A program made the translations under genes and the position numbers. Under the pieces are notes generated by a model. That model saw only the letters and a program-made list of their open reading frames with translations, had not been told where the DNA came from and searched no databases. A DNA stretch of 64,000 bases from Marinomonas maritima (lineage in GTDB: Bacteria; Pseudomonadota; Gammaproteobacteria; Pseudomonadales; Marinomonadaceae): NCBI RefSeq assembly GCF_024435075.2, contig NZ_JAMZEG020000001.1:310001-374000 (forward strand), given 5' to 3'. Of the stretch, positions 17,071 through 25,883 are shown piece by piece (the first letter of the stretch is position 1; each line of letters begins with the position of its first letter).

Positions 17071-17361
17071 ATGTCAAAGCAGTTTACTGAAGTACAAGAA
17101 GACGACTTTATGAAGTTTGGTGGTGAACGCCCAAGCTACTTAGCCATTGAAGATGCGCTAATGACGTTAGGTGGACACGGTGTAGGTGGTAACAATTTCA
17201 AAAATGAAATGGTGAAGCTGGCCGGTTGGACTGGTGGTGCGTTAACGACTTACGCGCAACGTCCAACTGTTGCACAAGCCGCGTTTAATCGAATTCGTGA
17301 GGTGCTGCCAAAGGCGACATCACCGGATGAATTGAGAGTATTGTTGAAGGGTTTGAAATAA
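17071..17361 (+). CDS. Conserved-looking small cytosolic protein of unknown function
   Basis: 96 residues, no signal peptide or membrane segment. It has glycine-rich stretches (LGGHGVGGNNFKNE and GWTGGALTTYAQR) and a helical C-terminus ending DELRVLLKGLK. I do not recognise the family. It begins 89 bp after glpK on the same strand with an AGAGA ribosome-binding site, and the pair ends at one terminator, so it may be co-expressed with glycerol kinase. It has the codon use of the neighbouring core genes, so it looks like a real gene. Confidence 0.7.
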   Translation: MSKQFTEVQEDDFMKFGGERPSYLAIEDALMTLGGHGVGGNNFKNEMVKLAGWTGGALTTYAQRPTVAQAAFNRIREVLPKATSPDELRVLLKGLK

Positions 17362-17383
17362 AAAATTCGGTTAACAGTAATTA

Positions 17384-17413
17384 AAAAGGGCAACATTGAG
17401 TTGCCCTTTTTTA
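17384..17413 (+). terminator. Rho-independent terminator, bidirectional
   Basis: AAAAGGGCAAC (17384-17394) pairs with GTTGCCCTTTT (17400-17410), 5-base loop, with T runs on either strand. It can end both the glpK transcript and the convergent DUF501 transcript. Confidence 0.85.
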
Positions 17414-17415
17414 TG

Positions 17416-17931
17416 TTATTCTGCGTCTGCAATGGCTCTAACGCCATATTCTTCGTCGAGGATACGACCAATAACATTATTGCCAGCAAGGTGGTGGGCG
17501 TATTGCATGTGTAGGCATCGCACTTGATCCCAGTTTGCTATACCGCCAATGCCTAATTTATCAAAGAGGTGTGTAAAGCCTTTTGCCTCAATGATGGCTT
17601 TGTGTTCATCACTCATGACTTCCCAGCGTCTTGCAATGTAATCGCGATGGGAGGCATGATGCGCTTCTCTTAGCTCTTCATCTTCTTTAATGCGCTGTTC
17701 CAATTCTTTTACGACGCCACTGCTTTCTATTTTAGCCAATGCTTTGTCTATGGCTTTGCTAGAAAGCCAGTAAAGCGTAGGAAAGGGTTGATCAAATACC
17801 CAGGTTTCCATTTCTAAGACTTGCGGTGTTCCATTAGGTGAATAATGAGCAACTGAATTGATTCCGTTAGGTGTGCGTTTGAGCTGTGCTGTGATGATGT
17901 CGATATCACGCTGAGAAAGTTTTTTTGTCAT
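17416..17931 (-). CDS. DUF501 family protein
   Basis: 171 residues with the DUF501 layout: an N-terminal LKRTPNGINSVAHYSPNGTPQVLEM segment, and a C-terminal half with GIGGIANWDQVRCLHMQYAHHLAGNNVIGRILD. A charged helical insertion around residues 65-100 (KELEQRIKEDEELREAHHAS) separates them. Function is unknown; family members are widespread and cytoplasmic. It is preceded by the PilZ-domain gene 12 bp upstream on the same strand, a pairing I recall from related gammaproteobacteria, so they are likely one operon. Confidence 0.75.
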   Translation of the reverse strand: MTKKLSQRDIDIITAQLKRTPNGINSVAHYSPNGTPQVLEMETWVFDQPFPTLYWLSSKAIDKALAKIESSGVVKELEQRIKEDEELREAHHASHRDYIARRWEVMSDEHKAIIEAKGFTHLFDKLGIGGIANWDQVRCLHMQYAHHLAGNNVIGRILDEEYGVRAIADAE

Positions 17932-17943
17932 TGTAGGGTCTTA

Positions 17944-18354
17944 TTAAATGCTGAATGCTGGAAAGCTTGCGGCAAATTTTTGTATCCATTCGGCAGCAGC
18001 TTCATTGTAGTTAAGTCTTCGCCCCTGAATTTTTGCTTGGCGTCGATAATGCTCTATCTGAGAGAGTTGCTCGATCATGCGAACACAATAGCATTCTTCA
18101 TTGGTGGGGAATTCAATGGCGATACGATAGCCGTCTTTTTCTTTGTTGCACCAAACCACACGGCCAGAAACGCAGAAATTCGGGTCTATTTCTTCCAGTG
18201 TAATCCTTACCGAGCGTCCATTGTCAAATGGGCGGAGGGCAACATAGGTTATACCGACAAACCCAGCTCTTCCTTCATTAATTGGAGGAAAGGGCTGATC
18301 TTCTATTAGCGTAATGTCTAACGGAAGGTCTCTCGGATGTAAAACAAATTCCAT
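17944..18354 (-). CDS. PilZ-domain-like protein
   Basis: 136 residues. The central part has the beta-barrel-like pattern of PilZ domains (GRSVRITLEEIDPNFCVSGRVVWCNKEKDGYRIAIEF), including the SGRVVW strand and the GYRIAIEF strand. The canonical RxxxR arginines at the N-terminus that bind cyclic di-GMP are not obvious, so c-di-GMP binding is uncertain. The C-terminal region contains WIQKFAASFPAF. Co-directional with the DUF501 gene, 12 bp apart. Confidence 0.6.
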   Translation of the reverse strand: MEFVLHPRDLPLDITLIEDQPFPPINEGRAGFVGITYVALRPFDNGRSVRITLEEIDPNFCVSGRVVWCNKEKDGYRIAIEFPTNEECYCVRMIEQLSQIEHYRRQAKIQGRRLNYNEAAAEWIQKFAASFPAFSI

Positions 18355-18566
18355 CGCAACAAGCCAGCTACTATTTCAGATATTCATGTTATCGGCCAAG
18401 GAGGCAGAGTGTTTAAAAAAGAATGCGAATTGTACGCTTTTTACCCTGTCTGTACAGATCAATTTTAAGATGTCTAAGCCCTAAATCATAACTTCTACTT
18501 ATATGGAGAAGGGCGCTGTGTCTCGCTTTGCGCTCATTGTTGCTTAGTGTATTAAATTAGCTTAGA

Positions 18567-19979
18567 TCAGTTTGTCTGTTGCTGACAAAGTCTGCCCAAT
18601 TCTCTTAGGGCTGCATCGGTTTTATTGTCCCAATTTAGTGCGTAATTCAGTCTGAAATGATGACTAAACTGCGCGGTTAAACTGAACGCTAATCCTGGAA
18701 GTAAGCCAATATTGCTCTCTAGTGCTTGGGAATGAAGCGTCATGGCATCGACCGTGTTTGGTAAAGTGACCCACAGTAAAAATCCCCCTTTTGGGGTCGA
18801 GGTTTGTGTGCCTGTTGGAAAGTGCTCTAAAATTAGTGCTTGGCAGCGGGCTAAGTTATCTTGGTACGCCAATCGAGTTTTTCGTAGATGACGATCGTAT
18901 GCCCCGTTTTCTAAAAAATTGGCGATGGCGGTTTGTGTTAAGGTCGGAATCGCTAAAGATTGCACATACGCATAATGTTCAATCTGTGTTTGAAATCGTC
19001 CGCCGACAATCCAACCTACGCGAAACCCAGGTGCGATGCTTTTAGAAAAAGAGCTGCAATAAATAACAGTGTTAAGCTTGTCGTCTGCTTTGAGAGATCG
19101 CTCGCGCTTGTCCTTGTAGCTGAGTTCGCCATACACGTCATCTTCAATGAGCGTGAAGTTATGTTGTACGGATTGGTCGATAATACGTTGTCTTGCTTGG
19201 TGGCTGAGTGTGGCACCAATCGGGTTTTGATTATTTGGTGTGACAATGCAGGCTTTAATACCCCACTTTGCGGCGGCTTGTTCTAATAAATCTAAATCTA
19301 TTCCGTCCTCAGCCGAGCAGGGAATTTCAATGGCTTTTAAGTTGAGTATTTCGATGGCTTGTAAGACACCATGATAAGCAGGGCTTTCTATGGCGATAGT
19401 GTCGCCAGCCTTGGCAACGGCTTGTAATGACAGCATTAAGGCATTTTGGCAGCCTAGTGTGATGGTGATGTCATCGGGTTGTAGTTGACAGCCGCTGTCT
19501 AGCATTCGGATGGCTATCTGACGGCGCAAGCTTAATGAACCGGGTGTAAACTCGTAGGCCGCACAGATTTCTGGCTCTAAACGCATAAGTCGACCAACAG
19601 AGCGCTGTAGTTGTCGTATCGGCAAGAATTGGCTTTTTGGAATGGCTGCACCAAATTGAATGATATTGTCGTCTTGTGACGCGTGCAGTAAGCGCCTTAA
19701 AAGTGCATGAATGGTGCCATCATTTTGAGTAGGTTCAATTTTTGCTGACTCGATTGGCTGTAGTTGATTTTCTTGGACGAAATAGCCTTTTTGCGGTCGT
19801 GCTTTAATGACGCCTCTGTCTTCTAGTAAACTATAGGCTTGTAGCACAGTGGCAACACTGACTTCCATTTGTTTACTGGACTTTCGAACTGATGGGATTT
19901 TTGCGCCTGGTAAGAAAATACCTTCATGAACTTGGTGTTCAATTTGGTTGGCGATTTTTTCGTATAAGGGGCAATCCAT
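18567..19979 (-). CDS. MocR-type GntR regulator / aminotransferase-like fusion
   Basis: 470 residues. A GntR winged helix occupies residues 5-70 (LYEKIANQIEHQVHEGIFLPGAKIPSVRKSS, VATVLQAYSLLEDRGVI). It is fused to a fold type I aminotransferase-like domain from about 115, with the PLP lysine in YCSSFSKSIAPGFRVGW. MocR regulators use PLP or a PLP adduct as effector and often control B6, GABA, taurine or amino-acid genes; the target is not evident. The ATG at 19979 is chosen over a TTG three codons upstream. A 21-bp inverted repeat lies 34-54 bp upstream. Divergent from the chemoreceptor at 20234. Confidence 0.85.
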   Translation of the reverse strand: MDCPLYEKIANQIEHQVHEGIFLPGAKIPSVRKSSKQMEVSVATVLQAYSLLEDRGVIKARPQKGYFVQENQLQPIESAKIEPTQNDGTIHALLRRLLHASQDDNIIQFGAAIPKSQFLPIRQLQRSVGRLMRLEPEICAAYEFTPGSLSLRRQIAIRMLDSGCQLQPDDITITLGCQNALMLSLQAVAKAGDTIAIESPAYHGVLQAIEILNLKAIEIPCSAEDGIDLDLLEQAAAKWGIKACIVTPNNQNPIGATLSHQARQRIIDQSVQHNFTLIEDDVYGELSYKDKRERSLKADDKLNTVIYCSSFSKSIAPGFRVGWIVGGRFQTQIEHYAYVQSLAIPTLTQTAIANFLENGAYDRHLRKTRLAYQDNLARCQALILEHFPTGTQTSTPKGGFLLWVTLPNTVDAMTLHSQALESNIGLLPGLAFSLTAQFSHHFRLNYALNWDNKTDAALRELGRLCQQQTN

Positions 19980-20012
19980 AAAGCGCAATTCGAATTCATT
20001 AAAGAGAGGGTC

Positions 20013-20033
20013 AATCTACCAGATTGGTGGATT
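20013..20033. promoter_or_regulatory. Inverted repeat in the mocR promoter region
   Basis: AATCTACCA-GAT-TGGTGGATT is a 9-3-9 inverted repeat with one mismatch, located just upstream of the MocR gene. Position and symmetry suggest an autoregulatory operator. Confidence 0.45.
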
Positions 20034-20233
20034 GAAAGAAATCTATGCGGATCAGCAAGGTGACGTTTATAGATTCACGTCGCATGTTATTTGACGTTGA
20101 TGATGCGTCATTGTTTGTAAATAAAGTGTTATGGTTTTCCTGTATGATTGGTTAGTTTTTAGTAAATGTGAGTGTCTTTCAGTTGAATGGGGACATAGAG
20201 AGCTTAGAGTAGAGATTAATTTAGAGGTCGATT

Positions 20234-22210
20234 ATGTCGTTGTCCGTTATTCAAAGGATTTTATTTGGTTTTAGTATTCTACTACTGCTTTTATTGATGA
20301 TTGCTGCATCGGGTTTTGTAGGCATTAATAAAATCGAGGATCGACTGAACATAGTTACGGGAAAAGTGGCCACCATTTCGTCTACGAGTAATGCCTTAAA
20401 AGACGAGTTGAGCTTAGCAAATGCCGCCGTGTTACAGTATTTACTGAGTAAAAAACCCGATTCGTTAGAAAATTTATCTGGGCGCTTTTCACTGCATAAA
20501 CAAGAGTTTAGTGAGGTATCTAATCAACTGTCTGTTCAGCTTCAAGGCCTTCCTGATATGAATCAGGCGTTGGAAAATATCAACGCAGAAGTTGAACGTT
20601 TCTTTGGTTATACCGATATCGCCTTTTCTAATCACAAGAAAATGCTAGAGCTACAAGCTGTAGTGCCAGATGAAAAACTGGATTTGAAAGATGCGATCAA
20701 TTTTACGTCTGAAGATTTGGGCATGTTAGAGACGGATGGTGATACGTCAGAAGTTCAATTTGCTGCGTCCTATATGCAAAGCCAAATACAAAGCCTGCAA
20801 GTGTCAGTAAACGATTATTTTGATGTCCGTAGTTTAGAAAATATGCGGTCATTTCGCGATGAAATGGCATCTATCATTACGAGCTTGAAGGATAAAGAGT
20901 CGTATTTAAATGATGACAACATCAATGATCTGGTTAGTGAGATTGAGATAGGTGTTGCATCAGATGAAGGTGTGGTAGCGAAACAATATGAAAGTGCTCG
21001 TTTACTTCAAGAGTCTGAAACCTTGGCTAAGCAGTTGTCAGACAGCATGGAGATCGTGAATACATCAGTACAGGAATTATTGTCCGCGACAAAACAAATG
21101 GGTGAGGAAGCAAAAGCTGAAGCGAGCGATGCAGCGACGTTATCGACGCTTATTATCGGAATCGTGCTTGTGGTATCGATTGTGATTGCTGTGCTGGTGG
21201 CTTTGTGGGTTAGCCGAAGTATTCGACTACCGTTAAAAGAAGTGATGACTGTCTTGGGTAAAATATCAGATGGTGATTTCACTCAGCGTAGTAACGTCCA
21301 AACCAAAGATGAGTTTGGCGAGCTATCGGGTTGGGTCAATGGACTGGTTGCCAAATTACAAAGCGTGATGGCTGAAATAGATCAAGTTTCTAATAATGTC
21401 GCCGAATCTGCCGTCAGTAATGTTCGCTTAGCAGCGAACTCTAAACGATTGATGAAAGCGCAGAATGACAAAACGACGGAAGTGGCATCATCTATGTCTG
21501 AAATGGTTTCTGCAGTAGATCAAGTGGCGAAAAGTTCAGAGGTTATTTTGCACCAAATTCAGTCGGTTGACCAAAGAGCCAATCATAATCGTGCTTTGAT
21601 GGATGCAAATATTCAAAAAATAGAGCTCCTTCTTGCAAAAATTGAAGAGTCTACAGAAGTTGTTAATCAGCTTGATGAGCATTCCAAGAACATCGATCGT
21701 ATCTTGGATGTGATTCAAGCCATTGCAGAGCAAACGAATCTATTGGCATTAAATGCGGCCATCGAAGCGGCGCGTGCTGGTGAGCAAGGTCGAGGGTTTT
21801 CTGTGGTGGCAGATGAGGTTCGTACTCTAGCAACTCGCACACACAGTTCTACCGAAGAAATACAACGCGTTATCGTTCAATTACAACAAGGCGTGACGAA
21901 AACGGTTGGCAGTATGGAAGAAAGCCGTAAGAGTGCTAATGCCAGTGTTGAAGAGGCTCGTACAGTTGGATTGTCGTTAGCTGAATTGCAAAGCAGCATG
22001 GCAGAGATACGTGATTTGAGTACGCAAATAGCGGCAGCGGCTGAAGAACAGTCTGCGGTTTCGCAAGAAGTTAAGCTGAATGTGCTTGAGATATCTGAGA
22101 TGTCTGAACAAGCGGCATTGGGTTCGGATCAAAGCGAGAGTGACAGTGAAGGCTTGTCAAAGTTAGCGGCTCATCAGAAACATCTACTTCGCCAGTTTAA
22201 GATTGTTTGA
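20234..22210 (+). CDS. Methyl-accepting chemotaxis protein
   Basis: 658 residues. TM1 is at about 10-32 (ILFGFSILLLLLLMIAA), a long, mostly helical periplasmic sensor covers 33-295, and TM2 lies near 302-325 (LIIGIVLVVSIVIAVLVALWVS). HAMP follows to about 380, then the cytoplasmic signalling domain with the hairpin EQTNLLALNAAIEAARAGEQGRGF and VADEVRTLATRT. It relays ligand information to CheA/CheW. The large helical periplasmic region suggests a HBM- or Tar-like helical-bundle sensor; the ligand is unknown. No NWETF-like CheR tether is seen at the C-terminus. Monocistronic and divergent from the MocR gene. Confidence 0.92.
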   Translation: MSLSVIQRILFGFSILLLLLLMIAASGFVGINKIEDRLNIVTGKVATISSTSNALKDELSLANAAVLQYLLSKKPDSLENLSGRFSLHKQEFSEVSNQLSVQLQGLPDMNQALENINAEVERFFGYTDIAFSNHKKMLELQAVVPDEKLDLKDAINFTSEDLGMLETDGDTSEVQFAASYMQSQIQSLQVSVNDYFDVRSLENMRSFRDEMASIITSLKDKESYLNDDNINDLVSEIEIGVASDEGVVAKQYESARLLQESETLAKQLSDSMEIVNTSVQELLSATKQMGEEAKAEASDAATLSTLIIGIVLVVSIVIAVLVALWVSRSIRLPLKEVMTVLGKISDGDFTQRSNVQTKDEFGELSGWVNGLVAKLQSVMAEIDQVSNNVAESAVSNVRLAANSKRLMKAQNDKTTEVASSMSEMVSAVDQVAKSSEVILHQIQSVDQRANHNRALMDANIQKIELLLAKIEESTEVVNQLDEHSKNIDRILDVIQAIAEQTNLLALNAAIEAARAGEQGRGFSVVADEVRTLATRTHSSTEEIQRVIVQLQQGVTKTVGSMEESRKSANASVEEARTVGLSLAELQSSMAEIRDLSTQIAAAAEEQSAVSQEVKLNVLEISEMSEQAALGSDQSESDSEGLSKLAAHQKHLLRQFKIV

Positions 22211-22272
22211 TGGTTTTTCTAAGATAGATTGCGTTAGTATTAGTGTAACTTAATTCTCGGGAGATAAAGTCT

Positions 22273-22752
22273 ATGTCGATTCTTGTTGGTGATATGTTGC
22301 CTCATGGTACGTTTCAAGTTATGGGAGAAGAAGGCCCTGAAACGATAGATGTGACTGAGTTTTTCTCAGGAAAAACTGTATTGATGTTTGCCGTACCGGG
22401 TGCTTTCACGCCAACGTGTAGTGCCAGTCATTTACCTGGTTTTGTTGTGCATTCTGATGACCTAAAAGAAAAAGGAATTGACGATATTATCTGCCTTTCC
22501 GTCAATGACGTCTTTGTGATGCATGCCTGGGGTCAAGCGAATAACGCAGAAAACCTTATTATGGCCTCTGACGGTCTGGCTGAGCTGACGTGCTCTATGG
22601 GTATGGAATTAGATATCTCGGCGGCAAAAATGGGGATTCGTAGTCGTCGTTACGCCATGTTAGTGTCAAATGGCATAGTGCAACAGTTATGGCTAGATGA
22701 GCCAGGCGAATACAAAGTCAGCTCTGCTGAATACGTATTATCTCAACTGTAG
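22273..22752 (+). CDS. Peroxiredoxin, Prx5 type
   Basis: Reduces H2O2 and organic hydroperoxides, using thiols such as glutathione or glutaredoxin. 159 residues, a thioredoxin fold with the peroxidatic motif PGAFTPTCSASHLPGF (Cys49) typical of Prx5/hybrid peroxiredoxins, and a second Cys near residue 76 in DIICLSVND. No fused glutaredoxin domain. The C-terminal segment RSRRYAMLVSNGIVQQLWLDEPG matches the family. A ribosome-binding GGGAG precedes the ATG and a terminator follows directly. Confidence 0.9.
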   Translation: MSILVGDMLPHGTFQVMGEEGPETIDVTEFFSGKTVLMFAVPGAFTPTCSASHLPGFVVHSDDLKEKGIDDIICLSVNDVFVMHAWGQANNAENLIMASDGLAELTCSMGMELDISAAKMGIRSRRYAMLVSNGIVQQLWLDEPGEYKVSSAEYVLSQL

Positions 22753-22774
22753 ATATTCCGACACAAAAAAAACG

Positions 22775-22801
22775 AAACGACGCCATGTGCGTCGTTTTTT
22801 T
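22775..22801 (+). terminator. Rho-independent terminator after peroxiredoxin gene
   Basis: AAACGACGC (22775-22783), loop CATGT, GCGTCGTTT (22789-22797), then a T run. Confidence 0.88.
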
Positions 22802-22965
22802 GTGTTTGGTATTTATTAGTGAACCAAAGCTCGTTCTATTTTGAGGGCTACAAAAAATATTATTATCACATGAAATAAAACTGTCTATCTCAAAATTTAA
22901 TACCCTTTCGGCTAAATTGAAATAGCCAAATTGTCCTCATAAAAGAATACTCTTCACACATTGTG

Positions 22966-22990
22966 ATGGAATGGCTTCACTCAATTCCAT
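22966..22990. promoter_or_regulatory. LysR-type box upstream of the lig operon
   Basis: ATGGAAT-N11-ATTCCAT is a perfect 7-bp dyad containing the T-N11-A core of LysR-family operators, 45-69 bp upstream of ligJ. A TTGCAC hexamer that could be the -35 element begins inside its right end at 22990. A second palindrome, TCACA-CAT-TGTGA, lies just upstream at 22954-22966. The likely ligand is the tandem-HTH LysR protein encoded at 31854-33068. Confidence 0.6.
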
Positions 22991-23034
22991 TGCACAGCAG
23001 TTTGTTACTTTAAATAAGAATAGAGAGTAGTCAC

Positions 23035-24042
23035 ATGATTATAGATTGCCATGGACATTACACGACAACACCGCCCGGTGTTGGTGAGTACCGCGATCAA
23101 CAAAAAGCGCAGGTTGCTAAAGACCCTTATTTTGTTGGCGAAAAAGGCAAAGTCATTGTGTCGGATGACGAGATTCGCGACAGCATCATCAATAACCAGC
23201 TTCGTTTACAGCAAGAACGTGGCACGGACCTAACTATCTTTTCCCCGCGTGCGAGTTGGATGGGACACCACATTGGCAATGAATACACGAGCCAATATTG
23301 GACGGAGCATCAAAACGATTTAATTCGTCGCGTGTGTGACTTATTCCCAGAAAACTTTGCGCCTGTTGCGCAACTGCCTCAATCTCCTGGTGTTGATCCT
23401 GCTAAGTCTGTCGGTGAAATAGTCCGTACCATTGAAGAAATGGGGTTCCTTGGCATCAACTTGAACCCAGATCCAAGCGGCGGTTATTGGCAAGATAAGT
23501 CTTTGGGCGATCGTTCTTTTTACCCTATCTACGAAAAAATGTGTGAATACGACATTCCTGCAATGATTCACGTAAGTGCCGCTTGTAATGACTGTTTCCA
23601 CACAACCGGTTCGCATTATCTGGGTGCCGACACGACTGGCTTCCAGCAATTGATGATGTCGGATGTGTTTAAAGACTTCCCTGAATTGAAAATCATCATT
23701 CCACATGGTGGCGGCGCGGTGCCTTACCATTGGGGACGTTTCCGCGGTATGGCACTAGACCAAGGCTTTGATCTTGCGGAACGTGTATTGAACAACATTT
23801 ATTTTGATACCTGTGTGTACCATCAGCGTGGCATTGATTTGTTATTGGATATTATTCCAACGAAAAACATCCTATTCGCGTCTGAAATGATTGGTGCCGT
23901 ACGTGGTATTGACCCAGAAACGGGTCACTATTTTGATGATACGAAACGTTATATAGATAACAACACTGTGTTATCCGCTGAGCAGAAACAAGCCATCTTT
24001 GAAGGCAATGCACGTCGTGTTTTTTCACGATTGAAAGCATAA
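23035..24042 (+). CDS. ligJ: 4-Oxalomesaconate hydratase
   Basis: Adds water to 4-oxalomesaconate to give 4-carboxy-4-hydroxy-2-oxoadipate in the protocatechuate/gallate 4,5-cleavage pathway. An amidohydrolase-superfamily protein of 335 residues with the metal-binding HxH in IDCHGHY at residues 2-8, MIHVSAAC near 178, IIIPHGGGAVPYHWGR near 220-235, and ILFASEMIG near 280. This matches the LigJ type rather than the GalB (PIG-L-like) type of hydratase. First gene of a six-gene operon (ligJ, ligK, galD, ligI, ligA, ligB), preceded by a LysR box. Confidence 0.88.
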   Translation: MIIDCHGHYTTTPPGVGEYRDQQKAQVAKDPYFVGEKGKVIVSDDEIRDSIINNQLRLQQERGTDLTIFSPRASWMGHHIGNEYTSQYWTEHQNDLIRRVCDLFPENFAPVAQLPQSPGVDPAKSVGEIVRTIEEMGFLGINLNPDPSGGYWQDKSLGDRSFYPIYEKMCEYDIPAMIHVSAACNDCFHTTGSHYLGADTTGFQQLMMSDVFKDFPELKIIIPHGGGAVPYHWGRFRGMALDQGFDLAERVLNNIYFDTCVYHQRGIDLLLDIIPTKNILFASEMIGAVRGIDPETGHYFDDTKRYIDNNTVLSAEQKQAIFEGNARRVFSRLKA

Positions 24043-24072
24043 GGCTCTCAATTAAAAGGGAAGGAAAGAATC

Positions 24073-24750
24073 ATGCGAAATAATGTAGTAGTACAAAATA
24101 TAGAACGTGCCGACCAAGTGGTAATCGATGGTTTGGCAGAATGCGGCGTGGCGACGATCCACGAATCTCAGGGTCGTATTGGCTTGCTTGCGCATTACTT
24201 ACGACCGATCCAAATGGACAAAACCATTGCCGGTTCGGCGATCACCATTTCTGGTGCCGCGGGCGATAACTGGATGATGCACGTGGCGATTGAGCAATGT
24301 AAAGCGGGTGACGTGATGGTGTTCGCACCAACATCGCCTTCTAACCACGGTTTTTTCGGTGATTTGTTAGCAACGTCTGCGCAGTCTCGCGGTGTGGTGG
24401 GTCTGATCATCGACGGCGGCGTTCGTGATACGCGCGACCTTCGTCAAATGAATTTTCCGGTTTGGTCAAAAGCTGTGTTTTCTGAAGGTACGATTAAAGA
24501 AACCGTTGGCTCGGTCAACGTGCCGATGGTGTGCGCGGATGCTTTGGTGAACCCTGGTGACGTGATTGTCGCAGACGATGACGGTGTTGTGGTCGTACGT
24601 CGTGAAAACGCAGCAGAAGTGCTAGAACTGGCGCGTAAACGTATGGCGAATGAAGAGGCAAAACGCATTCGCATGGCAAATGGCGAATTGGGCTTGGACA
24701 TTTATGACATGCGTCCACGTTTGAAAGAAAAAGGCCTTAAGTATGTCTAA
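24073..24750 (+). CDS. ligK: 4-Carboxy-4-hydroxy-2-oxoadipate aldolase / oxaloacetate decarboxylase
   Basis: Cleaves CHA to pyruvate and oxaloacetate, the final step of the pathway, and usually also decarboxylates oxaloacetate. 225 residues, RraA-like fold with the aldolase signature GLIIDGGVRDTRDLRQMNFPVW (arginine and aspartate of the active site) and GDVIVADDDGVVVV. The C-terminal extension with MRPRLKEKGLKYV is typical of HMG/CHA aldolases as opposed to RraA. Synonyms are GalC, ProA. It starts 30 bp after ligJ and overlaps galD by 8 bp, so translation is coupled. Confidence 0.9.
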   Translation: MRNNVVVQNIERADQVVIDGLAECGVATIHESQGRIGLLAHYLRPIQMDKTIAGSAITISGAAGDNWMMHVAIEQCKAGDVMVFAPTSPSNHGFFGDLLATSAQSRGVVGLIIDGGVRDTRDLRQMNFPVWSKAVFSEGTIKETVGSVNVPMVCADALVNPGDVIVADDDGVVVVRRENAAEVLELARKRMANEEAKRIRMANGELGLDIYDMRPRLKEKGLKYV

Positions 24751-25831
24751 CGCATCAGACGTCCTAAAAAGTGCGCCGTGCATGTGGATGCGCGGTGGCA
24801 CCTCAAAAGGGGCTTATTTTTTGGCATCGGATTTGCCGACGGATATCGAAGCGCGCGCGCGGTTTTTATTGCGCGTAATGGGCTCGCCGGATGAACGCCA
24901 AATTGATGGCCTCGGCGGCGCAGATCCTCTTACTTCTAAAGTGGCTGTGGTGAAAAAATCTGCCCGCGACGATGCCGATGTCGACTACTTGTTTCTGCAG
25001 GTGTTTGTTGATCAAGCCATTGTTACCGACGCACAAAACTGCGGCAATATTTTAGCAGGCATTGCCCCGTTTGCGATTGAGCGTGGTTTGGTAAACGGTC
25101 TTGAAGGTGAAACCTCGGTTCGTATTTTCATGGAAAATACCGGTCAAATTGCGGTCGCCCGTGTCTTGGTTAAAGACGGCGAAGTGCAGTATGAAGGCGA
25201 CGCCCGTATTGATGGTGTGCCGGGTTTTTCGGCGGCGGTGCCGATTGTGTTTCAAGATACAGCCGGGTCAACTTGTGGTGCTTTGTTGCCGACCGGTAAC
25301 GTGATCGATGTGGTTGATGGTATTGAAGTGACTTGTATTGATAACGGCATGCCTGTGGTTATCCTGCGAGCGGTTGACATGGGCATCACAGGGCAAGAGT
25401 CTCGTGAAGAGTTGGAAGCCAACGATACCTTGCGTGCAAAGTTAGAGTCGATCCGTTTGCAAGTCGGCCCGATGATGAATTTGGGCGATGTGAAAGACAA
25501 ATCAGTGCCTAAAATGACCATGGTGAGCGCGGCAACCCATGGCGGTGCGATTTCGACACGTACGTTCATTCCTCATCGTTGTCATGCATCGATCGGTGTT
25601 TTGGCTGCGGTGAGTGTCGCAACGGCGGCGGTATTAAAAGGTTCACCTGCCAATGAAGTGGCTAAGTTTAAGTCTGATTCACGCATGACGTTGGATGTTG
25701 AACATCCAATTGGTGCTATGACCGTAATTTTGGATCAAGAAGACAGTGGCGAGATAGGCTCAGCCGCGATTTTACGTACCGCGAGGAAGTTATTTGATGG
25801 GCAGGTCTTTGCTCACAGTAATGGTCTTTGA
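24743..25831 (+). CDS. galD: 4-Oxalomesaconate tautomerase
   Basis: Isomerises the keto and enol forms of 4-oxalomesaconate so that the hydratase can use it. 362 residues, PrpF-like fold formed of two similar halves. The N-terminal signature MWMRGGTSKGAYFLASDLP and the loop DGLGGADPLTSKVAVV are characteristic; CGNILAGIAPFAIERGLV lies near 95 and GAISTRTFIPHRCH near 270. This is the GalD/LigU class of 1,3-allylic or tautomerising isomerases. The ATG overlaps the end of ligK. Confidence 0.9.
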   Translation: MSNASDVLKSAPCMWMRGGTSKGAYFLASDLPTDIEARARFLLRVMGSPDERQIDGLGGADPLTSKVAVVKKSARDDADVDYLFLQVFVDQAIVTDAQNCGNILAGIAPFAIERGLVNGLEGETSVRIFMENTGQIAVARVLVKDGEVQYEGDARIDGVPGFSAAVPIVFQDTAGSTCGALLPTGNVIDVVDGIEVTCIDNGMPVVILRAVDMGITGQESREELEANDTLRAKLESIRLQVGPMMNLGDVKDKSVPKMTMVSAATHGGAISTRTFIPHRCHASIGVLAAVSVATAAVLKGSPANEVAKFKSDSRMTLDVEHPIGAMTVILDQEDSGEIGSAAILRTARKLFDGQVFAHSNGL

Positions 25832-25883
25832 TACGAGTTCTCTTACTTGACGACATAACGAATTATTAAATAGGTATTTGAAC

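Noticed and set aside
23341..23730. 129-codon minus-strand frame inside ligJ
   Set aside because: Antisense shadow of the amidohydrolase gene, with no ribosome-binding site.
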